From Sphingomonas sp. Y57 (GTDB lineage: Bacteria > Pseudomonadota > Alphaproteobacteria > Sphingomonadales > Sphingomonadaceae), in the NCBI RefSeq assembly GCF_001015195.1, contig NZ_LDES01000115.1, forward strand, positions 1 through 44,639: a stretch of 44,639 bases of DNA, read 5' to 3'. A program made the translations under genes and the position numbers. The notes beneath the pieces were generated by a model. The model was not told where the DNA came from, searched no databases, and saw nothing but the letters and a program-made list of their open reading frames with translations. Below, in pieces: positions 34,967-43,503 of this stretch. The stretch's first letter is position 1, and each line of letters begins with the position of its first letter.

Positions 34967-35203
34967 ATGGACAAGACGCATTTGGTCGCCGCCAATGACG
35001 GCAGCGACCATGATCTACACGGCGGCCGTCCGACGCCCTCGCATTCGGGCCGCTCGGGCGGCGGCCTCGCCGCTGAGATTGGCTCGCGCGATGAGGCGAA
35101 GACTGCTCTTGGCGACGATCCCGAACACACCCGCGAGACCAAGGGGGACACGGTGCAGCCGCGCATCCCGACCCGTTCGGATCATGACGGCGGCGGGCGA
35201 TGA
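34967..35203 (+). CDS. Small hydrophilic protein, hypothetical
   Basis: A 78-residue, strongly charged, Gly/Asp/His-rich protein without signal peptide or hydrophobic core, probably disordered. It has a conserved-looking centre (SGRSGGGLAAEIGSRDEAK). GGGAGAG precedes the ATG by four bases. Its TGA overlaps the GFA-protein ATG (ATGA), which supports it being translated. Function unknown. Confidence 0.6.
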   Translation: MDKTHLVAANDGSDHDLHGGRPTPSHSGRSGGGLAAEIGSRDEAKTALGDDPEHTRETKGDTVQPRIPTRSDHDGGGR

Positions 35204-35658
35204 GGGACGCCGACCGCTCCCGGTCGGGCGGCTGCCTGTGCGGTAATATCCGCTACAGGCTGGCGAGCGCGCCATTCGATCCCGGCTATTGCCACTGCCG
35301 CATGTGCCAACGCTTCGGCGGGGCGCCGGTGATGGCCTTTGCTTCGGTGCCGCTGGCCGACTTCCGGGTCGAGACTGGTGATCCGGTCCGCTTCAGGTCG
35401 TCGGAGATTGGCGAGCGCTGGTTCTGCCGGGATTGCGGCAGTTCTCTCGCGATGCGAATCGATCGCACGCCGGAGTTGATCGACTTCACCATGGCGACGC
35501 TTGACGATCCGACCTGGCTGCCCCCCGCCTTCCATATCTGGCGGGAAAGCCGGGTCGGGTGGTTCGACACCATCGACGCCCTGCCCCGGCACGAGCGTGA
35601 ACGGCCAGAGCTCCGCGCGCCGAAGCTCGCCATCGCCGGGGTGCCGCTGCCTTCCTGA
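35200..35658 (+). CDS. GFA-family protein (glutathione-dependent formaldehyde-activating-like, zinc-binding)
   Basis: A 152-residue zinc-binding beta protein. Cysteine motifs: CLCG near residue 12, YCHCRMC near 31-36, and FCRDCG near 76-80, the CxC/CxxC set of the Mss4-like fold. Most such proteins have no known substrate. The start overlaps the small protein's stop. Confidence 0.85.
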   Translation: MRDADRSRSGGCLCGNIRYRLASAPFDPGYCHCRMCQRFGGAPVMAFASVPLADFRVETGDPVRFRSSEIGERWFCRDCGSSLAMRIDRTPELIDFTMATLDDPTWLPPAFHIWRESRVGWFDTIDALPRHERERPELRAPKLAIAGVPLPS

Positions 35659-35741
35659 TCCCTCCGCCAGGGGGAACGGCGCGGATTTCGCAGGCTGATT
35701 TTCTTGCCGCATCGGGTCTCGCCCGCTAAGGGCCGCCGGTC

Positions 35742-37142
35742 ATGCACTATGTCAGCACCAGGGGTTCGGCCCCGCGCCTTGGATTCGAAGACGTCACGCT
35801 CGCGGGACTCGCGTCGGACGGCGGTCTTTATGTGCCCGAACAATGGCCGGTCTTCTCGACCGCCGAGATCGCGGCGCTGCGCGGCCTGTCCTATGTCGAC
35901 ACCGCCGTCGCGGTGATGAAGCCGTTCGTCGCCGGCGCGCTCGACGATGCCGAGTTGAAGGAGCTGTGCGAGGCCGCCTATGGCCGCTTCGCCCATGCCG
36001 CGGTTGTGCCGCTCAAGCAGCTCGACCATCGCCAGTGGCTGATGGAGCTGTTTCACGGTCCGACGCTCGCCTTCAAGGATGTCGCGCTGCAGCTCCTCGG
36101 CCTGCTGTTCGAGCGTTTCCTGGCGAAGCGCGACACCCACCTGACGGTGATCGGTGCAACCAGCGGCGATACCGGCTCCGCCGCGATCGATGCGCTCGCC
36201 GGTCGCGCCAAGGTCGACATCTTCATGCTCCACCCCAAAGGCCGCGTGTCCGAGGTGCAGCGCCGCCAGATGACGACGGTACTGGCTCCCAACGTCCACA
36301 ATATCGCGATCGAAGGCAGCTTCGACGACGCCCAGGCCCTGGTGAAGGCGATGTTCGCCGACGCCGACTTCGCCGGGCGCTTCAACCTGTCGGCGGTCAA
36401 TTCGATCAACTGGGCCCGGCTGATGGCCCAGGTGGTCTATTACTTCTACGCCGCCGTCCGCCTCGGCGCGCCCGACCGGCCGGTAGCCTTCTCGGTGCCG
36501 ACCGGCAATTTCGGCGACGTGTTCGCGGGCTATGTCGCCGCGAAGATGGGCCTGCCGGTCGCGCGGCTGATCGTCGCCACCAACGTCAACGACATCCTCC
36601 ACCGCGCGCTGTCGGCCGGCGATTATTCGGTCGGTACGGTGACGCCGACCGCGGCGCCGTCGATGGACATCCAGGTCAGCTCCAATTTCGAGCGGCTGCT
36701 GTTCGACCTGCACGGCCGCGACGGCGTGGCGACGGCCGCGACGATGCACGGGTTCGAGGCGAGCAGGCGGCTCGACATCCCCGCCGCGATGCGCGCGGAG
36801 GCCGCCGGCCTCTTCTCCAGCGCCCGGATCGATGCCGACCGGATGCAGATCGCGATGCGTTGGGCGCACGATCGCGCCGTCGAGACGATCGACCCGCACA
36901 GCGCGATCGGCCTTGCCGCCGCGCAGGACTGCGATCTCGATCCCTCGATCCCGATCGTCACCCTCGCCACCGCGCACCCCGCCAAGTTCGGCGACGCGGT
37001 CGAGCGCGCCACCGGTACCCGCCCGACCCTGCCCGCGCGGATCGGGGAACTGTTCGAGCGGCAGGAGCGCTATGCCGTCCTCCCCGCCGAGATCGGCGCG
37101 ATCGAGAGCTTCGTCGCCGAACAGGCCGCGACGGCCGCCTGA
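35742..37142 (+). CDS. thrC: Threonine synthase
   Basis: A 466-residue PLP enzyme turning O-phosphohomoserine into threonine. The N-terminal start MHYVSTRG is typical of the long gamma-proteobacterial/yeast type; PLP lysine K112 in PTLAFKDVALQ; ATSGDTGSAAI is the phosphate loop. The M16 peptidase gene follows after five bases, an arrangement frequently seen in sphingomonads. Confidence 0.96.
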   Translation: MHYVSTRGSAPRLGFEDVTLAGLASDGGLYVPEQWPVFSTAEIAALRGLSYVDTAVAVMKPFVAGALDDAELKELCEAAYGRFAHAAVVPLKQLDHRQWLMELFHGPTLAFKDVALQLLGLLFERFLAKRDTHLTVIGATSGDTGSAAIDALAGRAKVDIFMLHPKGRVSEVQRRQMTTVLAPNVHNIAIEGSFDDAQALVKAMFADADFAGRFNLSAVNSINWARLMAQVVYYFYAAVRLGAPDRPVAFSVPTGNFGDVFAGYVAAKMGLPVARLIVATNVNDILHRALSAGDYSVGTVTPTAAPSMDIQVSSNFERLLFDLHGRDGVATAATMHGFEASRRLDIPAAMRAEAAGLFSSARIDADRMQIAMRWAHDRAVETIDPHSAIGLAAAQDCDLDPSIPIVTLATAHPAKFGDAVERATGTRPTLPARIGELFERQERYAVLPAEIGAIESFVAEQAATAA

Positions 37143-37147
37143 CGTCC

Positions 37148-38380
37148 ATGTCCGGCCCGCACCTCCACCGGCTGGCGAACGGCTTCACCATCGCCGCCGA
37201 TCCGATGGCGGGGGTCGAGACGATCGCGATCGGCCTGCACGTCGACTGCGGCGCCCGGCACGAGGAGGCGCGGACCAACGGCCTCGCCCATCTGTTCGAA
37301 CATATGGTGTTCAAGGGCGCGGGCGGACGCACCGCGCGGGAGATTTCCGAGGCGGTCGAGAATGTCGGCGGCTATCTGAATGCCTACACCTCGCGCGACC
37401 AGACCGCGTTCCAGGCACGGCTGCTCGCCGAGCATCTCGACCTCGGCATCGAACTGATCGGCGACCTGATCCGCAAGCCGCATTTCGACAGGGGCGACCT
37501 CGCCCGCGAGAAGGACGTGGTGCTGCAGGAGCTGGGCGAGGCGCGCGACCTGCCCGACGACATCATCAACGACCATTTCCATTCGACCGCCTGGCCGGGC
37601 CAGGCGTTCGGCCGCCCGGTACTGGGCGGCGAGGAGACGATCGCCGCGATCGCGGTGGACGATCTCCACGCCTGGACGCGCAAGCATTACCGGCCCGAGA
37701 ACATGGTGCTGGCGGCGGCGGGCAAGATCGACGTCGACCGGCTGGTCGCGCTGGCCGAGGCGCGCTTCGGCGACATGGAGCCGGCCCCCCGCCCGGTCGC
37801 CGAGCTGGCCGCCTATCGCGGCGGCACCTTCGTCGAGCGCCGCCGGCTGGAATCGGCGCACATCCTGTTCGGCTACGAAGGCGTCAGCTATTTCGACCCG
37901 TCCTATTACCCGCTGCTGCTGTTCAGCCAGGCGGCGGGCGAAGGCAGTTCGTCGCGACTGTTCCAGTCGATCCGCGAGGAGCGCGGCCTCGCCTATTCGG
38001 TAGGCACCTCGGTCGCCGCCTGGCGCGACACCGGCATGCTGACCGTCTATCTCGCCACCGCGCGGCGCGAGGCGCAGAACGCGACCGACCTGTCGCGCGC
38101 GCTGCTCCGTGACGTGGCGACGACCCTCGCCCCGGTCGAACTCGATCGCGCCAAGGCGCAGATTCGGGCCACCATCCTTATGGCACTCGAATCGGTCCAG
38201 GGCCGCGCCGACCGGCTCGGCTTCCAGACGCTGGTCCACGGTGCACCGATCGATCCCGCGGCAATCGTCGCCAAGGTCAACGCCTGTACCCTCGACGAAG
38301 TGCGCGCCGCCGGCAGCCGGCTGCTCGAAGGGCCCGAGACGCTGGCGACGGTGGGCCCCGCGCTCAAGGCGGCGGCGTGA
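37148..38380 (+). CDS. M16-family zinc metallopeptidase (processing peptidase-like)
   Basis: A 410-residue protein with the inverted zinc motif HLFEH (H48, E51, H52) and the distal glutamate in the EKDVVLQELGE segment. The C-terminal half has the R/Y pair region of M16B enzymes (EERGLAYSVGTSVAAW). No signal peptide, so cytoplasmic. It is the single-chain type related to mitochondrial processing peptidase beta. It is five bases after thrC and likely co-transcribed. Confidence 0.92.
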   Translation: MSGPHLHRLANGFTIAADPMAGVETIAIGLHVDCGARHEEARTNGLAHLFEHMVFKGAGGRTAREISEAVENVGGYLNAYTSRDQTAFQARLLAEHLDLGIELIGDLIRKPHFDRGDLAREKDVVLQELGEARDLPDDIINDHFHSTAWPGQAFGRPVLGGEETIAAIAVDDLHAWTRKHYRPENMVLAAAGKIDVDRLVALAEARFGDMEPAPRPVAELAAYRGGTFVERRRLESAHILFGYEGVSYFDPSYYPLLLFSQAAGEGSSSRLFQSIREERGLAYSVGTSVAAWRDTGMLTVYLATARREAQNATDLSRALLRDVATTLAPVELDRAKAQIRATILMALESVQGRADRLGFQTLVHGAPIDPAAIVAKVNACTLDEVRAAGSRLLEGPETLATVGPALKAAA

Positions 38381-38393
38381 CGCATTCCCCTGC

Positions 38394-38484
38394 CGTCATC
38401 CCGGCGGAGGCCAGGATCTCGGGCGGCTCCTGCCTCGACCTCGTCTCCCAACCTCCTGAGACCCCGGCCTCTGCCAGGATGACG
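38394..38484. repeat. REP-like inverted doublet (copy F)
   Basis: CGTCATCCCGGCGGAGGCCAGG at the left and, inverted, CGTCATCCTGGCAGAGGCCGG at the right, about 50 bp apart. It lies between the M16 peptidase and methyltransferase genes, ending 11 bp before the latter's ATG. Confidence 0.85.
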
Positions 38485-38495
38485 GAACAGGAACA

Positions 38496-39362
38496 ATGAA
38501 CCTCACCACCCTGATCGCCGAGCCGTGGGCCGATTACGGCCTGGTCGATTCCGGCCATGGCCGGAAGCTCGAACGCTATGGCCGCTTCCGCTTCATCCGG
38601 CCCGAGCCGCAGGCGATGTGGGCGCCCGCCTCGCCCAACTGGGAGGCGGACGGCGACTTCATCGGCGCGTCGGACGAGGACGGCGGCGGCCAGTGGCACC
38701 TGTCGCGCGACGTGCCGCGCGGCGGCTGGCACCTGCGCTGGGAGGAAGTGCGCTTCACCGCGCAGAACACGCCCTTCCGCCACCTCGCCTTCTTCCCCGA
38801 CATGGCGCCGCAATGGGCGTGGATGCGCGACCGGACCGCCGAGGGCGACGAGGTGATGAACCTGTTCGGCTATACCGGCGTCGGCACCCTCGCGCTCGCC
38901 GCCAAGGGCGCGCGGATGACCCATGTCGACGCGTCGAAGAAGTCGGTCGAGGCGGCCAAGGCCAATGCCTTCCTGTCGGACATGGCCGACCGCCCGATCC
39001 GCTGGATGGTCGACGACGCCGCCAAGTTCACCGCGCGCGAGGTGCGACGCGGGCGGCGCTATGACGGCATCTTCCTCGACCCGCCCAAGTTCGGTCGCGG
39101 CCCCAATGGCGAGACCTGGCGGCTGGAGGAGGGCCTGCCCGGCCTGATCGCCGATTGCCGCGCGCTGCTCGATGACCGGTCGAAATTCCTCGTCCTGACC
39201 GTCTACGCGATCCGCATGTCGGCGCTGGCGATCGGCGAGCTGCTCCGCCAGGCGACCGCCGACCTCGGCGGCACCGTCGAGGTCGGCGAGATGGCGGTGC
39301 GGGAGGAGCAACGCGGTCTCTTGTTGCCGACCGCGATCTTCGCGCGGTGGTCACGAGGCTGA
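38496..39362 (+). CDS. RlmI-like class I SAM-dependent methyltransferase
   Basis: A 288-residue protein with a Rossmann methyltransferase domain: NLFGYTGVGTLALAAKGA (SAM loop), VDASKKSVEAAKANA, and the catalytic LDPPKFGRG. This resembles RlmI/RlmK-type 23S rRNA cytosine-5 methyltransferases but lacks the N-terminal PUA domain of RlmI (about 396 residues). An N-terminal 90-residue beta-rich part is of another type. The substrate is probably rRNA but unproven. Confidence 0.82.
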   Translation: MNLTTLIAEPWADYGLVDSGHGRKLERYGRFRFIRPEPQAMWAPASPNWEADGDFIGASDEDGGGQWHLSRDVPRGGWHLRWEEVRFTAQNTPFRHLAFFPDMAPQWAWMRDRTAEGDEVMNLFGYTGVGTLALAAKGARMTHVDASKKSVEAAKANAFLSDMADRPIRWMVDDAAKFTAREVRRGRRYDGIFLDPPKFGRGPNGETWRLEEGLPGLIADCRALLDDRSKFLVLTVYAIRMSALAIGELLRQATADLGGTVEVGEMAVREEQRGLLLPTAIFARWSRG

Positions 39363-39419
39363 TTACGATGAGCGAAATCGCCAGGGCGCGCGTGGCGGTC
39401 ATTTGACCTGTTACAATAA

Positions 39420-39434
39420 GAACAAATGGGGAAC
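39420..39434. promoter_or_regulatory. LexA-type box GAAC-N7-GAAC
   Basis: GAAC at 39420-39423 and at 39431-39434, with seven bases between, exactly matching the alphaproteobacterial LexA (SOS) operator. A third GAAC is at 39441-39444. It lies in the 84-bp space between the convergent ends of the methyltransferase and phhB genes, where no SOS gene is annotated. Confidence 0.55.
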
Positions 39435-39446
39435 AATAGCGAACCA

Positions 39447-39743
39447 TCACTCCTCGACAAGCGCCTCGATCGCCTCCGCCATCGCGACGTCGCGGTGCGA
39501 CAGGCCGCCCGCGTCATGGGTGGTCAGCAGGATGTCGACCCGGTTCCAGACGTTCGACCATTCGGGATGATGGTCGTGCTTCTCGGCATAGAGCGCGACC
39601 CGGGTCATGAAGGCGAAGGCCGCGGAGAAATCGGGGAAGGTGAAGCTGCGGCCGATCGCGTCCCGGCCGTCGTCATAATCCCAGTCGGGCAGGGCATCGA
39701 GCGCGTCGGCGCGCTCCTCGTCGGTGAGGGGTTCGATCGACAT
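39447..39743 (-). CDS. phhB: Pterin-4a-carbinolamine dehydratase
   Basis: A 98-residue enzyme that dehydrates 4a-hydroxytetrahydropterin. The motif [16 protein letters not shown] carries the family's catalytic histidines ([E/D]KHxHHPEW type), followed by [17 protein letters not shown]. The length is normal. It is divergent from the metallopeptidase, with 49 bp between starts. Confidence 0.94.
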   Translation of the reverse strand: MSIEPLTDEERADALDALPDWDYDDGRDAIGRSFTFPDFSAAFAFMTRVALYAEKHDHHPEWSNVWNRVDILLTTHDAGGLSHRDVAMAEAIEALVEE

Positions 39744-39792
39744 GGCATCCTCCGCTGGCGCGATCCGGTTCGGCCCTTTATGTCGGCCGAAG

Positions 39793-40194
39793 ATGAGCGA
39801 AGGTCAAACCCTGGCGCCCGGCGCCGACCGGATCGAGGCGATCGCGCGCGCGACGATCGCGAAGCTGCCGCCCGCCTTCGCGCGCCACCTGGGCGACGTC
39901 GTCCTGAAGATCGAGGAATTCGCCGACGACGCCACCCTCGACGAGATGGGGATCGAGAATCCGTTCGAACTGACCGGCCTCTACACCGGCCTGCCAGTGG
40001 GCGCGAAGTCGGTCGATCATTCGGGGACGATGCCCGACATGATCCACCTGTTCCGCCGCCCGATCCTCGACGAATGGGTCGAGACCGGCGTCACGCTGGA
40101 GGCGCTGGTCGCGCATGTCGTGATCCACGAGATCGGTCATCATTTCGGCCTGTCCGACGCCGACATGCACGCGCTCGAGGAGATGGCTGGCTGA
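39793..40194 (+). CDS. Zinicin-like metallopeptidase family protein
   Basis: A 133-residue protein with [11 protein letters not shown] (H112, E113, H116, D122), an HExxHxxGxxD zinc signature. The rest ([21 protein letters not shown]) matches a family of short putative zinc proteases with unknown substrates. I start at the ATG at 39793. Its stop overlaps the ccmA start (TGATG). Confidence 0.85.
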   Translation: MSEGQTLAPGADRIEAIARATIAKLPPAFARHLGDVVLKIEEFADDATLDEMGIENPFELTGLYTGLPVGAKSVDHSGTMPDMIHLFRRPILDEWVETGVTLEALVAHVVIHEIGHHFGLSDADMHALEEMAG

Positions 40195-40778
40195 TGGCCG
40201 CACGGCTGGCGTTCGACCGGGTCGCCTGCCTGCGCGGCGACCGGCTGCTGTTCGAGGGGCTGAGCTTCGCCCTGGAAGCCGGCGGCGCGGCGCTGCTGAC
40301 CGGCCCCAACGGCGCGGGCAAGTCGAGCCTGATGCGGATCGCGGCGGGCCTGCTCCCCGCCTCGGCCGGTGGGGTGGCGCGCGAGGGCGGGGTCGCCTTC
40401 GCCGGAGAGGCCGCCGCGCTCGATCCGCGCCTGCCGCTGGCCCAGGCGCTCGGCTTCTGGGCGAAGCTCGACGGCGCCTCGCCGGCAGATATCGACGCCG
40501 CGCTCGATCGGATGGCTATCGCCAATCTCGCGCCGGTCCCGGTCCGCCTGTTCTCGACCGGCCAGCGCAAGCGCGCCGCAATCGCCCGGGTCATCGCCGG
40601 CCGGGCGGCAATCTGGCTGCTCGACGAGCCCGGCAACGGCCTCGACGCCGCCTCGATCGACCGGCTCGCCGAGGCGATGGCCGCGCACCGGGCGGCGGGC
40701 GGGATCGTCGTCGTCGCGACCCACCAGCCGCTGGCGCTGCCCGGCGCGGTCGAGATCGCGCTGGGGATGCGCGCATGA
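40194..40778 (+). CDS. ccmA: Haem exporter ATP-binding subunit CcmA
   Basis: A 194-residue ABC ATPase of cytochrome c maturation that powers release of haem from CcmE. Walker A GPNGAGKSS (37-45), signature LFSTGQRKR and Walker B AIWLLDEPGNGLD are intact, with switch histidine in ATHQP. The start overlaps the previous stop, and the ccmB start overlaps its own stop, so three genes are coupled. Confidence 0.94.
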   Translation: MAARLAFDRVACLRGDRLLFEGLSFALEAGGAALLTGPNGAGKSSLMRIAAGLLPASAGGVAREGGVAFAGEAAALDPRLPLAQALGFWAKLDGASPADIDAALDRMAIANLAPVPVRLFSTGQRKRAAIARVIAGRAAIWLLDEPGNGLDAASIDRLAEAMAAHRAAGGIVVVATHQPLALPGAVEIALGMRA

Positions 40779-41422
40779 GCGCCTGGGCCGCGATCGTCCT
40801 GCGCGACGTCCGCCTCGCCTATCAGGGCGGCGGGGCGCTGCTGCCGCTGATCTTCTTCCTGCTGGTCGCGACGCTGTTCCCCTTCGCGGTCGGGCCCGAC
40901 GGCGCGCTGCTGGCGAAGGTCGGCGGCGGCGCGCTGTGGATGGCGGCGCTGCTCGCGGCGCTGCTGCCGGTCGATCGGCTGGTCGCGCCCGACGCCGAGA
41001 GCGGCGTGCTCGATCAATATGCGGTGCGCGGCCTGTCTGACGAGGGCGTCGCCGCCGCCAAGATCGCCGCCCACTGGCTGGGCTTCGGCCCGCCGCTGAT
41101 GATCGCCGCCCTGCCCGCCTCGGCGCTGCTCAAGCTCGACGGGGCGATGCTCGGCCGGCTGGAATTGGGCCTCGCCATCGGCACCCCCGCGCTCGCCGCG
41201 CTCGGCGTGATGACGAGCGCGCTGACCCTCGGCCTGCGCGGCGCGGGGGCGCTGGCGGGACTCGTCATGCTGCCGCTCGCGGTGCCGCTGCTGATCTTCG
41301 GCGCCGGCGCGCTGGGGCCGGACGGCATGGGCGCGCTCAAGCTGCTCGGCGCCACCGCGCTGATCCTCACCGCGCTGGCGCCGTTCGCCGCCGGCGCCGC
41401 GCTGCGGGCAAGTCGGGACTAG
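40775..41422 (+). CDS. ccmB: Haem exporter membrane subunit CcmB
   Basis: A 215-residue membrane protein with six hydrophobic helices. It starts WAAIVLRDVRLAYQGGGALLPLIFF, as CcmB proteins do, and has the conserved central LDQYAVRGLSDE. ATGA overlap with ccmA. ccmC does not follow: the next gene is on the other strand. The stop codon TAG shares the palindrome CTAG with the stop of the opposite gene. Confidence 0.93.
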   Translation: MSAWAAIVLRDVRLAYQGGGALLPLIFFLLVATLFPFAVGPDGALLAKVGGGALWMAALLAALLPVDRLVAPDAESGVLDQYAVRGLSDEGVAAAKIAAHWLGFGPPLMIAALPASALLKLDGAMLGRLELGLAIGTPALAALGVMTSALTLGLRGAGALAGLVMLPLAVPLLIFGAGALGPDGMGALKLLGATALILTALAPFAAGAALRASRD

Positions 41423-43479
41423 ACCTGCGTCAGCACGAAGGCATAGGCCTCAGCATCCTCGCGCAGCGATTCGTAGCGGCCCGACTTGCCGCCGTGCCCC
41501 GCGCCCATGTTGATCTTGAGCAGCAGCAGATGGTCGTCGGTCTTGGTCGCACGCAGCCGGGCCGCCCATTTGGCGGGCTCCCAATAGGTGACTCGCGGGT
41601 CGTTGAGGCCGCCGGTGATCAGCATCGGCGGATAGGGTTTCGCAGCGACATTGTCATAGGGGCTGTAGCTGCGGATCAGCTCGAACGCCGCCTTGTCGGT
41701 GATCGGGTTGCCCCATTCCGGCCATTCGCCCGGCGTCAGCGGCAGGCTTTCGTCCTGCATCGTGTTGAGCACGTCGACGAAGGGCACGTCGGCGACCACC
41801 GCGCCCCATAGCTCGGGATCGGTGTTGGCGACCACGCCCATCAGCTCGCCGCCCGCCGAGCCGCCGTTGATCGCGATCTTGCCGGCGCTGGTGAAGCCTG
41901 CGGCGATCAGCCCGCGCGCCGCATCGGAGAAGTCGTGGAAGGTGTTCCAGCGCTGCTCGGCCTTGCCCTGCAGATACCAGTCGTAGCCGAGGTCGTCGCC
42001 GCCCCGGATATGGGCGATCGCATAGGCCCAGCCGCGATCGACCATCGACAGCCGCACGGTCGAGAAGCCCGGCGGGATCGCATGGCCATAGGCGCCATAG
42101 GCATAGAGGAACAGCTTGCCCGATCCGTCCTTCGGGAAACCCTTGCGATAGACGACCGACACGGGGATCATCTTGCCGTCTCGCGCGGGGACCATCAGCC
42201 GCTCGGTCGTGTAGAGCGACGGATCATAGCCCGACGGTATCTCCTGCACCTTGAGCGTCGTCAGGGTGCGTGCGGCCGGATCATAGTCGAACACCGTCTG
42301 CGGCGTGACCATCGACGCATAGCTCAGGCGATAGGCGGATGGATCATATTCGGGGTTGCTGCCGAGCCCGGCGGTATAGCTCGCTTCCGGGAAGGCGATG
42401 CGATGCTCCTCGCCGTCATAGCCGCGCAGGCGGACCTGATCGAGCCCGTCGACCCGTTCGGTGAGCACCATGTGCCTGGCGAAGGCGGTCAGCCCGCGAA
42501 TATAGACGCGGTCCGAACCGGCGATCACCGTCTCCCACCGGCCCGGATCGGTCGGATCGGCACGGGCCACGCGGAAGTTCACATGGTCGTCATTGGTCAG
42601 GATCCAGAGCGATCCGTGCGCGCTGTCGACCGAATATTCGCGCTTCACTTGGCGCGCGCTGACCAGCAGCGGCACGGCGCCCGGATCGTCGGCAGGGACG
42701 AGGCGAACCTCGCTCGTCTGGTTGTCGCCGGTGGCGATGACGATCCAGCGATCGTCCTGGGTCTTGCCGACGCCGACGTTGAAGCCGAGCTCCTCGGTCT
42801 CCTCGTACAGCGTCCGGTCGGTCGCCGGATCGGTGCCGAGGATGTGGAGCCGGGCGCGATAGGTGCGCCAGTTGTCGTTGACCTCGGTGTAGACGAGGCT
42901 TCGTGAATCATTGCCCCAGGCGACCGCGCCGTTGGCGACAGTCGCGACCGTCTCGATGTCCTGCCCGGTGGCGAGGTCGCGGATACGCAGCTCGAACCGC
43001 TCGGCGCCGCTGCGATCGGCCGACCAGGCCGCGAGCTTGCCATCCGGACTGACGCTCAGCACCTGCAGGCGGAAATAGTCGACCGACGCGGCCTCGGCCG
43101 GCTCGTCGAGGATCACCGTCTCGGGAGCGCCGGCGCCGCCGTCGAAGGGCTTGCGATACCAGAGGCGATATTGACCGCCCGGCTTGTAGGCCCACCAGTA
43201 GAGCCAGTCGCCGTCCTTCTGGGGAACGCTGGCGTCATCCTCCTTGAGACGTCCCTTCATCTCCGCAAACAGCGTTTCCACCAGCGCGGCGTGCGGCCGC
43301 ATCGCAGCCTCGAAATAGGCATTCTCCTCGCGCAGATAGGCGAGCACGTCGGGGTCGTCGACGATCGGATATTTCGGATCCCGAAGCCACGCCCAGGGAT
43401 CGTCGACCGTATGGCCGTGGCGGCTATAGCGATGCGGGCGGCGGGCCGCGACCGGCGGCGCGGACAGGTCAGGGGTCAT
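41419..43479 (-). CDS. ptrB: Oligopeptidase B (S9 prolyl oligopeptidase family)
   Basis: A 686-residue cytosolic serine peptidase cutting short peptides after Arg/Lys. The N-terminal HTVDDPWAWLRD and the long beta-propeller (about 70-400) are followed by the hydrolase domain with S541 in GGSAGGELMG, the Asp in GGLNDPRVTYWEP and the His in GAGHGGKSGRYE. No signal peptide. The end overlaps ccmB by four bases. Confidence 0.95.
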   Translation of the reverse strand: MTPDLSAPPVAARRPHRYSRHGHTVDDPWAWLRDPKYPIVDDPDVLAYLREENAYFEAAMRPHAALVETLFAEMKGRLKEDDASVPQKDGDWLYWWAYKPGGQYRLWYRKPFDGGAGAPETVILDEPAEAASVDYFRLQVLSVSPDGKLAAWSADRSGAERFELRIRDLATGQDIETVATVANGAVAWGNDSRSLVYTEVNDNWRTYRARLHILGTDPATDRTLYEETEELGFNVGVGKTQDDRWIVIATGDNQTSEVRLVPADDPGAVPLLVSARQVKREYSVDSAHGSLWILTNDDHVNFRVARADPTDPGRWETVIAGSDRVYIRGLTAFARHMVLTERVDGLDQVRLRGYDGEEHRIAFPEASYTAGLGSNPEYDPSAYRLSYASMVTPQTVFDYDPAARTLTTLKVQEIPSGYDPSLYTTERLMVPARDGKMIPVSVVYRKGFPKDGSGKLFLYAYGAYGHAIPPGFSTVRLSMVDRGWAYAIAHIRGGDDLGYDWYLQGKAEQRWNTFHDFSDAARGLIAAGFTSAGKIAINGGSAGGELMGVVANTDPELWGAVVADVPFVDVLNTMQDESLPLTPGEWPEWGNPITDKAAFELIRSYSPYDNVAAKPYPPMLITGGLNDPRVTYWEPAKWAARLRATKTDDHLLLLKINMGAGHGGKSGRYESLREDAEAYAFVLTQV

Positions 43480-43503
43480 TGCGGAACCTCGGGATCAACG
43501 AAA

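Noticed and set aside
39426-40193. N-terminal extension of ccmA upstream of 40194
   Set aside because: The extension lies in the shadow of phhB and the metallopeptidase; the overlapping TGATG and the normal CcmA start support 40194.
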